Positions 1 to 4,774 of a DNA stretch of 5,728 bases are shown here, piece after piece; the first letter of the stretch is position 1; each line of letters begins with the position of its first letter. Origin of the DNA: Candidatus Heimdallarchaeota archaeon. Its GTDB lineage: Archaea; Asgardarchaeota; Heimdallarchaeia; Heimdallarchaeales; Heimdallarchaeaceae. The notes beneath the pieces were generated by a model, which had not been told where the DNA came from, did not search any database, and worked only from the letters and a program-made list of their open reading frames with translations. Where the stretch lies: positions 1 through 5,728 of the forward strand of contig JAGLOH010000153.1 in the NCBI GenBank assembly GCA_023139025.1, written 5' to 3'. The translations under genes and the position numbers were made by a program.

Positions 1-543
1 TTATACATCGAAAGAAGTATCGAACTTCCTGAAGATTTGAAGATAACAGTTAAAGATCGATATGTAACTATTGAAGGACCTAAAGGTACTTTGACAAGAA
101 ACTTTGATCCGACTGATGTTGAAATTACAAAGAAAGGCAAAAAAGTTGATATCAAGGCTTACTATATAAATAAAAAACGAAAAGCAGCAACCCTTGCAGT
201 AGTTGGGTACGTAAACAACATGATCAAGGGCGTAATGCAAGGTTATACATACAAATCTAAGATTGTTTTTAGTCACTTTCCTTTGACAGTTGAACCTGAC
301 AATAAGAAGAAAATTATAACCATCAAGAATTTGTATGGTGGTCGTAAGCACATAACTGTTCCTATAGTCGGTCCTGAAACTACAGTTAAAGTTGACAAAG
401 ATGATGTCATCATCGAAGGTATTGATAAAGAAGCTGTAGGTCAAACAACAGCTAATATGCAAGAAGCATGTAGGTTAAGGGGTAAAAGAAAGAAAGATCC
501 AGAAACCTTCATGGATGGCATTTGGCTGTGGGATAAAGAATAA
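1..543 (+). CDS. rpl6: Large-subunit ribosomal protein uL6 (L6), archaeal type, 5'-partial
   Basis: Ribosomal protein uL6 binds 23S rRNA near the sarcin-ricin loop and the factor-binding site of the 50S subunit. The frame is open from base 1 (beginning LYIERSIELPED) to the TAA at 541-543, giving 180 visible residues. A typical archaeal L6 is about that length or slightly longer, so only a few N-terminal residues should be missing. A TTG at 37 could be read as a start, but the residues before it match the conserved IELPE-type N-terminus of the family, so that start is an artefact. Recognisable parts are the VTIEGPKGTL strand pair of the first L6 fold and the C-terminal QTTANMQEACRLRGK and FMDGIW segments typical of archaeal/eukaryotic L6/L9. 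It normally follows S8 in the spc cluster, which would lie upstream. It is followed by a T-rich tract, so it may end a transcript. Confidence 0.95.
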   Translation, partial: LYIERSIELPEDLKITVKDRYVTIEGPKGTLTRNFDPTDVEITKKGKKVDIKAYYINKKRKAATLAVVGYVNNMIKGVMQGYTYKSKIVFSHFPLTVEPDNKKKIITIKNLYGGRKHITVPIVGPETTVKVDKDDVIIEGIDKEAVGQTTANMQEACRLRGKRKKDPETFMDGIWLWDKE

Positions 544-580
544 TCCCTTCTTTTTTATTTTTTATTTTTAATACTTTATT
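544..580 (+). terminator. T-rich archaeal-type transcription terminator after uL6
   Basis: Directly behind the uL6 stop codon lies a pyrimidine-rich stretch with several runs of 5-6 T separated by single A residues, without an obvious GC-rich hairpin. Archaeal RNA polymerase is known to terminate at such oligo-T runs. Its position at the start of the only long gap in the ribosomal cluster supports partial or full termination here. The call rests on composition only. The tract could also be just AT-rich spacer that is read through. Confidence 0.5.
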
Positions 581-600
581 TAGTTTCTAATACTTCTAAA

Positions 601-690
601 TTTGAATGTGAATTTTATTATTATGGTTTTTAGGAGACTTTATGATTCTGTTCTTGAATATCTTAACGATAAAAAGTATTAAAAACACCA
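601..690 (+). promoter_or_regulatory. Probable promoter region for the eL32-uL15 transcript
   Basis: The gap between uL6 and eL32 is about 195 nt, whereas later gaps in the cluster are 5-26 nt, so a separate promoter is expected. Two AT-rich TATA-like candidates are visible: TTTTATTA at 613-620 and TATTAAAA at 677-684. The second is preceded by a purine-rich GATAAAAAG that could serve as a BRE, and would place the start near 705 with a leader of roughly 30 nt. The DNA is so AT-rich that either could be chance. No experimental or comparative support is available from the sequence alone. Confidence 0.3.
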
Positions 691-728
691 GAAAGTAGGT
701 AGCATAATTACAAAGGTAACATTCTACC

Positions 729-732
729 GTGA
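729..732 (+). promoter_or_regulatory. Shine-Dalgarno site that sets the eL32 start
   Basis: GTGA matches part of the GGAGGTGAT complement of the 16S rRNA 3' end. It lies 6 nt before the ATG at 739 and directly abuts the GTG at 733. The spacing agrees with the other sites in this cluster for the ATG only. A 5-bp inverted repeat (GGTAG 698-702, CTACC 724-728) sits just upstream and could fold in the leader, but it is short and has a 21-nt loop. Confidence 0.6.
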
Positions 733-738
733 GTGCCT

Positions 739-1266
739 ATGACAGTCAATAAAAAACGATTGTTGGAAAAACGAAAAAAAATCAATGCTCGTAGACCTAA
801 CTTTGTACGTCAAGAAAGTTGGCGCTACAATAGAGTCAAGAAAAGTTGGCGAAAGCCCAAGGGTATTGATAATAAAATGAAAGAAAAACGCAAAGGTGTT
901 CCTGCAATGGTCAGCGTTGGTTATAGAGGACCAAAAGCTGTCAGAGGTCTGCATCCTTCGGGTTATCAGGTAGTTCATGTTGCTAATATCTACGAACTTG
1001 ATAAAGTAGATAAAGAGATTGAAGCAGTAATGATTAAACATACTGTGGGGTCTCGAAAAAGGCAAACAATTCTCGACACAGCAGCAGATTTGGGTTTGAA
1101 AGTACTGAATCCACCAGCTCGAATTGAAGAGTTTGGTGAAGTACTCGAAGATACTATGCTCGAGGAAGAATATGAACTATTAGATGAAGATTTCGAGTTG
1201 GATGAAGATTTCGAGTTGGACGAAGACCTTGAAAAAGATGAAAAATCAAAAGATGATTCTTCATAG
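739..1266 (+). CDS. rpl32e: Large-subunit ribosomal protein eL32 (L32e) with acidic C-terminal tail
   Basis: eL32 is a 50S protein found only in archaea and eukaryotes. The product is 175 aa from the ATG at 739. The longer GTG start at 733 is rejected because it would leave no space after the Shine-Dalgarno GTGA. Residues about 15-125 form the conserved core: FVRQESWRYNRVKKSWRKPKG, the VSVGYRGPKAVRGLHPSGY block (residues 58-76), and a C-terminal Rossmann-like part ending near LGLKVLNPPAR (118-128). The usual archaeal core would end about there. Residues 129-175 are extra: 25 of 47 are Asp or Glu and only three are Lys, with a DEDFEL hexapeptide repeated in tandem at 149-160 and a looser third copy. 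The tail is probably disordered. The eL19 gene follows after 26 nt in the same transcript. Confidence 0.95.
   Translation: MTVNKKRLLEKRKKINARRPNFVRQESWRYNRVKKSWRKPKGIDNKMKEKRKGVPAMVSVGYRGPKAVRGLHPSGYQVVHVANIYELDKVDKEIEAVMIKHTVGSRKRQTILDTAADLGLKVLNPPARIEEFGEVLEDTMLEEEYELLDEDFELDEDFELDEDLEKDEKSKDDSS
1183..1233 (+). repeat. 18-bp in-frame tandem repeat in the eL32 tail
   Basis: Two identical 18-bp units (GATGAAGATTTCGAGTTG) lie back to back at 1183-1200 and 1201-1218, followed by a diverged third copy at 1219-1233. Each full unit encodes DEDFEL. Identity at every synonymous position suggests a recent duplication by slippage. An earlier EEEYEL segment (1162-1179) looks like an older unit of the same kind. 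Confidence 0.9.
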
Positions 1267-1280
1267 AACAAAACTAACGT

Positions 1281-1285
1281 GAGGT
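1281..1285 (+). promoter_or_regulatory. Shine-Dalgarno site of eL19
   Basis: GAGGT lies 7 nt before the ATG at 1293, preceded by GT. When aligned to GGAGGTGAT, the distance from the end of the full motif to the ATG is 4 nt. It serves as the reference for judging the less certain starts in this cluster. Confidence 0.7.
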
Positions 1286-1292
1286 TAAGTTT

Positions 1293-1757
1293 ATGGACGT
1301 AAAAACTCAAAGAAAAATAGCTGCTAAAGTATTAAAGGTCGGTGTTAACAGAGTTATAATCGAACCTGATAGTCTAATTGATGTTGCTTTAGCGATTACT
1401 AGAGAGGATATTAGGCGTCATATAGATGACGGTGATATCAGAAAAAGAAAGGTTAAAGGAGTTAGTAGAGGGAGAGCAAGAGCTGTTGCGGCTAAGAAGA
1501 GAAAGGGTCAAAGAATTGGTCCCGGTAGTCGTAAAGGTCCTAAATACTCTCGTCTTCCTAGTAAAGACAGATGGATCGCAAAAATACGAGCTCAACGAAA
1601 ATACCTTAAAAACCTTAGAGATGAAGGATATATTGATACTTTAAATTACAGAAAATTATATCTCCAATCTAAAGGTGGCCTTTTCCGCTCTGTACGCTAT
1701 CTTCGAAACTATATTGCTGAACATGGTTTAGCAAAGAAACGTCTTCCTGAATTATAA
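1293..1757 (+). CDS. rpl19e: Large-subunit ribosomal protein eL19 (L19e)
   Basis: eL19 is an archaeal/eukaryotic 50S protein, highly basic and mostly helical, that takes part in the intersubunit bridges of the large subunit. The product is 154 aa, close to the family's usual 150. The start with MDVKTQRKIAAKVLKVG is the standard N-terminus. The central signature RIGPGSRKGPKYSRLPSKDR spans residues 74-93. The YRKLYLQSKGGLFRS segment (119-133) and the helical end with KKRLPEL complete the family pattern. The gene ends with two adjacent in-frame TAA codons (1755-1760), 14 nt before uL18. Gene order eL32-eL19-uL18 is the classic archaeal one. No anomalies are seen. Confidence 0.97.
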   Translation: MDVKTQRKIAAKVLKVGVNRVIIEPDSLIDVALAITREDIRRHIDDGDIRKRKVKGVSRGRARAVAAKKRKGQRIGPGSRKGPKYSRLPSKDRWIAKIRAQRKYLKNLRDEGYIDTLNYRKLYLQSKGGLFRSVRYLRNYIAEHGLAKKRLPEL

Positions 1758-1760
1758 TAA

Positions 1761-1766
1761 GGTGAT
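1761..1766 (+). promoter_or_regulatory. Shine-Dalgarno site that supports the extended uL18 start
   Basis: GGTGAT, a six-base match to the 16S 3'-end complement, lies 5 nt before the ATG at 1772. It supports the start that includes the unusual basic N-terminal extension of uL18 rather than an internal start. Confidence 0.7.
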
Positions 1767-1771
1767 AAAAG

Positions 1772-2413
1772 ATGTCAAGAAGAAGCAGAAAGGGTTATAA
1801 AAAGAAAAGGAAGCTGCAGCCAAAGCGTCAAAGATATGGACCACTCTATAGAGTTCCATTTAGAAGACGCCGAGAAATGAAAACAGATTATAGACAAAGA
1901 AAGAGACTCTTAAAATCTGGTAGAATTCGATTTGTAGCAAGACCTTCAAATAAGCAAGTTTTGGTTCAGTTCGTTGAATCAAAAATTGGTGGCGATCAAA
2001 CTTTTGTTCAAGTAAGATCAAATGAATTGAAGAATCATGGTTGGGATATAGCTACTTCAAATCTACCTGCGGCTTATCTTACTGGCTATCTAGCTGGTAA
2101 AAAGGCTATAAAATCTAAAATTAAAGAGGCAATTTTAGATGTTGGTACATTTGCTGTAAATCCAGGAACAAGAATGTTTGCTACTCTCAAGGGAGTAGTG
2201 GATGCAGGGATAGAAATTCCATACAATGATAAAATGATGCCTTCTGAAGATAGAATCAGAGGAAAACACATCCAATCTTATGCCAAATTATTAGCTAAAG
2301 AAGATAAGGAGAAGTACAGTAAACTCTTCTCTAAATATCTCGAAGTTAATAAGAAGCCTGAGAATTTACCCTCGCTTTTCGATGAGGTAAAAGCTAAGAT
2401 TGATAGATTATAA
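1772..2413 (+). CDS. rpl18: Large-subunit ribosomal protein uL18 (L18), basic N-terminal extension
   Basis: uL18 binds 5S rRNA and is a core part of the 5S RNP in the central protuberance. It corresponds to eukaryotic L5. The product is 213 aa. Archaeal family hallmarks are YRVPFRRRREMKTDYRQR (residues 26-43), LLKSGRIRFVARPSNK (46-61), NLPAAYLTGYLAGKKA (97-112), and the LDVGTFAVNPGTRMFATLKGVVDAGIEIPY stretch (122-151) followed by the RIRGKHI motif (161-167). Residues 1-21 are extra compared with typical archaeal L18, which begins near the GPLYRVP segment. Twelve of these 21 residues are Lys or Arg. The start is supported by a strong Shine-Dalgarno site, and the only nearby internal Met (residue 36) would cut off conserved sequence. 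The gene sits 14 nt after eL19 and 14 nt before uS5. Confidence 0.96.
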   Translation: MSRRSRKGYKKKRKLQPKRQRYGPLYRVPFRRRREMKTDYRQRKRLLKSGRIRFVARPSNKQVLVQFVESKIGGDQTFVQVRSNELKNHGWDIATSNLPAAYLTGYLAGKKAIKSKIKEAILDVGTFAVNPGTRMFATLKGVVDAGIEIPYNDKMMPSEDRIRGKHIQSYAKLLAKEDKEKYSKLFSKYLEVNKKPENLPSLFDEVKAKIDRL

Positions 2414-2427
2414 TGAGGTAGATAAAA

Positions 2428-3066
2428 ATGAGTAGAAATATGTATTTAGATTTAGACACATGGGAACCTCGAACAAGAGTAGGGAGATTAGTTAAAGAGG
2501 GTAGAATTTCAAGCATCGACGAAATATTCCAACAGGGATTACCTCTGGTGGAACCTGAAATCATTGATATGTTGTTCGGTGATACTCTTGAGGATGATGT
2601 AGTTGATATTAGTCTTGTTCAGAGACAAACAGACGCTGGTAGAAAACGCAAATTCCGCGCAACAGTTGTTGTAGGAAATCGTAATGGTTACGTTGGCGTT
2701 GGAGAAGCTAAGCTAAAAGAAATCGGTCCAGCTATCAAAAAGGCCATAGTCAATGCTAAATTAAATATTAGGCCTGTAAGAAGAGGATGTGGATCATGGG
2801 AATGCTCCTGTGGAACTCAACATACAGTACCTTTCAAGGTTTCTGGAAAAGTAGGGTCAACTAAAGTTATACTTTATCCTGCACCACGAGGTTTAGGTCT
2901 AGTAGTTGGAAATACCGCTAAAACAGTTCTAGAATTAGCTGGAATTGCCGATGTGTGGAGTAAGACATTTGGAGAAACTCGTACTACCTCAAACTTTGCT
3001 AAATCAACTTTTGAGGCATTAAAAAATAGTTATTCCATTATGGCTCCATATGATTGGACAAGATAA
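2428..3066 (+). CDS. rps5: Small-subunit ribosomal protein uS5 (S5), archaeal type
   Basis: uS5 is a 30S protein at the mRNA entry channel that contributes to decoding accuracy. It is the homologue of eukaryotic RPS2. The product is 212 aa. The N-terminal extension with WEPRTRVGRLVKEGRI (residues 12-27) is archaeal. The S5 double-stranded-RNA-binding fold follows, with FRATVVVGNRNGYVGVGEAK (76-95) and the helix after it. The C-terminal domain has the VILYPAPRGLGLVVG segment (147-161) and TSNFAKSTFEAL (187-198). RRGCGSWECSC (118-128) carries Cys121, Cys126 and Cys128 in the C-x4-C-x-C arrangement usual in archaeal S5, which could bind metal, although the fourth ligand is not obvious. The Shine-Dalgarno GAGGT at 2415-2419 precedes the ATG by 8 nt. 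It is the only small-subunit gene here. Confidence 0.97.
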   Translation: MSRNMYLDLDTWEPRTRVGRLVKEGRISSIDEIFQQGLPLVEPEIIDMLFGDTLEDDVVDISLVQRQTDAGRKRKFRATVVVGNRNGYVGVGEAKLKEIGPAIKKAIVNAKLNIRPVRRGCGSWECSCGTQHTVPFKVSGKVGSTKVILYPAPRGLGLVVGNTAKTVLELAGIADVWSKTFGETRTTSNFAKSTFEALKNSYSIMAPYDWTR

Positions 3067-3070
3067 GAAA

Positions 3071-3075
3071 GTGAG
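3071..3075 (+). promoter_or_regulatory. Shine-Dalgarno site that sets the uL30 start
   Basis: GTGAG lies in the 13-nt gap between the uS5 stop and the ATG at 3080, at the same aligned spacing as the neighbouring genes. The longer in-frame start at 3050 would lie within uS5 and has no comparable site. Confidence 0.65.
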
Positions 3076-3079
3076 AGAA

Positions 3080-3568
3080 ATGAGTCAAACTAAAGATAAA
3101 CCAGAATTAATGGCGGTTATTCGACTAAGAGGAACAATCAATGTTCATTATAATGTTCGTGAAACTCTGAAGATGTTAAATGTTAGAAGAAGCAACTATA
3201 TGACTCTTGTTCCTAACACTTCTTCATATATGGGTATGCTCAGAAAAGCTAAAGATTACCTAACATGGGGTGAAGTTAGTCAAGAGGCATTGGAATACGT
3301 TCTTACTAAGAGAGGAGAATTACCTGGTAGAACTAAAATTTCTAACAAATATCTGAAAGAAAATTCCTCCTACACAACAATCAAAGCACTTTCCAAAGCA
3401 TTAGTTAATGGAGAAACAAGCTTAGGTGATATAACTGGGTTGAAAAAATTCTTCAGACTCCATCCTGCATCAAAAGGATACAAATCCATGAAACACGGTT
3501 TCGCAGAAGGCGGAGATTTGGGGTATAGAGGAAATACAATAAATGAGCTAATAATAAGAATGTCGTGA
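3080..3568 (+). CDS. rpl30: Large-subunit ribosomal protein uL30 (L30), archaeal long form
   Basis: uL30 is a 50S protein. Archaea and eukaryotes (where it is called L7) have a longer form than bacteria. The product is 162 aa from the ATG at 3080. The open frame extends ten codons further up into uS5, but the Shine-Dalgarno site and the usual family N-terminus (a short leader, then the first strand LMAVIRLRGTIN at 10-21) favour this start. Residues about 10-65 are the compact fold shared with bacterial L30, including VRETLKMLNVRRSNYMTLVP (26-45). The archaeal extension carries TWGEVSQEALEYVLTKRGEL (62-81), the helical middle, and the end with FFRLHPASKGYKSMKHGFAEGG (124-145). The stop codon overlaps the Shine-Dalgarno site of uL15, which suggests coupled translation. 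Confidence 0.96.
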   Translation: MSQTKDKPELMAVIRLRGTINVHYNVRETLKMLNVRRSNYMTLVPNTSSYMGMLRKAKDYLTWGEVSQEALEYVLTKRGELPGRTKISNKYLKENSSYTTIKALSKALVNGETSLGDITGLKKFFRLHPASKGYKSMKHGFAEGGDLGYRGNTINELIIRMS

Positions 3569-3569
3569 T
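3565..3569 (+). promoter_or_regulatory. Shine-Dalgarno site of uL15 overlapping the uL30 stop
   Basis: GTGAT contains the TGA stop codon of uL30 (3566-3568) and lies 4 nt before the uL15 ATG at 3574. A ribosome terminating on uL30 therefore sits exactly on the initiation site of the next gene. The GTG at 3565 is in frame with uL15 but is better explained as part of this site. Confidence 0.6.
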
Positions 3570-3573
3570 ATTA

Positions 3574-4017
3574 ATGACAGTAAGAAAAAGAAAAAAGGTT
3601 AGACGAGAACGTGGATACCGTACCCATGGCTGGGGAATTGTTCGAACTCACAGAGGAAGTGGTATGCGTGGTGGAGTTGGTAAAGCTGCTCCTATGTCAC
3701 ATCATTGGATTCAAACTGTTAAGGGACTTCGTCCTCCTGTTGGAAAAAGAGGTTTTGTTCGTCCTCCTGCAGTAATTGAGAAGACCCATCAAATTAACAT
3801 TTCTCATCTTGAAGCTATGATCCCCTCATTGTTAAATGAAGGATTAGCAGTTAAGAAAGGAGAAAAATTTGAGATAAAACTGGAAGAACTTGGTTATACT
3901 AAATTACTTGCTCAAGGTAATATAACTCTCCCAATGAGTATAACAGTTAATAAAGCATCTGAGAAAGCAATTGCCAAAATCAAAAAAGCTGGTGGTAAAG
4001 TAAACCTAATAAAATAG
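3574..4017 (+). CDS. rpl15: Large-subunit ribosomal protein uL15 (L15)
   Basis: uL15 binds 23S rRNA and helps late 50S assembly. It is the homologue of eukaryotic L27a (RPL28 in yeast). The product is 147 aa from the ATG at 3574, which is typical for archaea. The N-terminus MTVRKRKKVRRERGYRTHGWG (1-21) is the standard archaeal start. It leads into the Gly-rich extended arm with HRGSGMRGGVGKA (26-38), which threads into rRNA. The conserved PPVGKRGFVRPP (54-65) follows. The globular part includes LEELGYTKLLAQGNI (103-117) and the C-terminal helix with KAGGKVNLIK. An alternative GTG start three codons upstream (3565) is rejected because it coincides with the Shine-Dalgarno site. In most archaea secY follows uL15. 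Here a T-rich terminator and an unrelated gene follow. Confidence 0.97.
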   Translation: MTVRKRKKVRRERGYRTHGWGIVRTHRGSGMRGGVGKAAPMSHHWIQTVKGLRPPVGKRGFVRPPAVIEKTHQINISHLEAMIPSLLNEGLAVKKGEKFEIKLEELGYTKLLAQGNITLPMSITVNKASEKAIAKIKKAGGKVNLIK

Positions 4018-4057
4018 ATTCTTTACCTCTATTCCTTATTTTTTATTCGTTTTTAGG
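4018..4057 (+). terminator. T-rich terminator at the end of the ribosomal transcript
   Basis: Immediately after the uL15 stop there is a pyrimidine-rich stretch with runs of 5-6 T around 4038-4056 and no strong hairpin. It resembles the tract behind uL6 and fits intrinsic oligo-T termination in archaea. It marks the likely end of the eL32-uL15 operon. Confidence 0.55.
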
Positions 4058-4090
4058 ATTTTAACCTATTCTAATGATCTTCTATTCCTT

Positions 4091-4118
4091 TCACTATACG
4101 AAAACCTTTTGTTTAAGT
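4091..4118 (+). promoter_or_regulatory. Candidate promoter of the P-loop kinase-like gene
   Basis: The 123-nt gap after uL15 should contain a promoter for the next gene. Two weak TATA-like candidates are seen: CTATAC at 4094-4099, which would give a short leader, and GTTTAAG at 4111-4117, which would place initiation almost on the ATG at 4141 (leaderless mRNA). The first is compatible with the weak Shine-Dalgarno-like GGTTGA at 4130-4135. The sequence does not decide between them. Confidence 0.25.
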
Positions 4119-4140
4119 GTTCTAATCTGGGTTGAATAGC

Positions 4141-4755
4141 ATGAAAGTTTTTATTCTAGTTGGTTTGCAACTGAGCGGAAAATCATCTCACGGTCACAAA
4201 TTGAGAGAAGAAGAAAATATTCCCATGTTAGAAACAGGTCATGCAGTTTACCATGAGCTAAAAAGGCGGAACCTCGAGGTAAACCACAAGAATACATCAA
4301 AAGTTATTATAGGACTTCTTTCAAGAGATCCTACAGCTTTTACTCAAACCATTTTGGAATTCGAGAAAGAGAAATATGTAGACACTTCTGTTTTGATTCT
4401 CAATGGTGTTAAATCTTCTGCAGAAATTAATTATACAAAAGACAAGTTTGGGAAGAATAATATCTACGTTTTATGTTTTCATGCAGGGCAACTAACTAGG
4501 TTCAATAGAGTAACAAATCCCGATCGTTTTGCAGTGTCTGGAAGATATCTTGAAAAAACTCAAGAAGATCAAGATTTAGCAAAATGGGAGAATTTCAAAA
4601 GTAGGGATGTTCGTGAAATCGGTCTAGGTATAGGTAACGCAATAGCAACAGCTAACCACATTATTGTCACTGAAGATAAAGATTGGCCTTATTATACCTT
4701 TGAAATCTCTTATAAGAATTTTAAAAAATATGTTTTAGCAAAATTAAGAGTTTAG
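4141..4755 (+). CDS. Divergent P-loop kinase-like protein, UPF0200/archaeal dephospho-CoA-kinase-like family
   Basis: This is a 204-aa soluble P-loop NTPase with no signal or membrane segment. A start at the TTG at 4132 would add only three residues. The ATG at 4141 gives the normal MKVFILVGL strand that leads into the Walker A motif GLQLSGKS (residues 8-15). The overall plan fits UPF0200 (the MJ1399-like family, often annotated as dephospho-CoA kinase-like): Walker A, then an ETGHAVYHELKRR helix (31-43), the strand LILNGVKSSAEI (85-96) in the place of the family's DGIRS segment, and the diagnostic C-terminal SRDVREIGLGIGNAIATANHIIV (154-176). Differences from the family as I recall it are GH instead of GD at 33-34, NG instead of DG at 88-89, and a longer, altered lid region (about 121-149). 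The substrate is unknown for the family, and activity is uncertain here. An adenylate kinase or true CoaE is less likely. Confidence 0.72.
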   Translation: MKVFILVGLQLSGKSSHGHKLREEENIPMLETGHAVYHELKRRNLEVNHKNTSKVIIGLLSRDPTAFTQTILEFEKEKYVDTSVLILNGVKSSAEINYTKDKFGKNNIYVLCFHAGQLTRFNRVTNPDRFAVSGRYLEKTQEDQDLAKWENFKSRDVREIGLGIGNAIATANHIIVTEDKDWPYYTFEISYKNFKKYVLAKLRV

Positions 4756-4774
4756 ATACTTAGATATTAAACAA

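Noticed and set aside
1..462. Minus-strand frame opposite uL6
   Set aside because: The protein is Phe/Cys/Ser/Asn-rich as expected for an antisense shadow, and uL6 on the + strand explains the region.
37..543. uL6 starting at the TTG at 37
   Set aside because: The frame is open to base 1 and the upstream residues (IERSIELPED) fit the family N-terminus, so the gene is cut by the window edge.
625..690. H/ACA guide RNA, suggested by the hairpin, an ACA at 685-687 and the presence of cbf5 in the window
   Set aside because: No clear pseudouridylation pocket, K-turn or GC-rich upper stem is visible, and an ACA trinucleotide is expected by chance.
642..698. Small 18-codon frame with AGGAG upstream in the uL6-eL32 gap
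   Set aside because: When aligned to GGAGGTGAT the motif would end directly at the ATG, unlike the 4-5 nt of the real genes. The peptide resembles nothing I recognise. A 19-codon frame at 623-682 has no site at all.
733..738. GTG start of eL32 at 733
   Set aside because: It directly abuts the Shine-Dalgarno GTGA at 729-732. The ATG at 739 has the spacing seen in the other genes.
990..1310. Ser-rich minus-strand frame opposite the eL32 tail
   Set aside because: It is the antisense shadow of the Asp/Glu-rich repeat (GAA/GAT read in reverse gives Ser/Phe-rich sequence), with no ribosome binding site.
1426..1644. Second frame on the + strand within eL19
   Set aside because: It lies fully inside a clear eL19 gene, is out of frame and resembles no family.
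3050..3079. uL30 starting at 3050 inside uS5
   Set aside because: It has no suitable ribosome binding site. The ATG at 3080 has GTGAG at the standard distance and matches family length.
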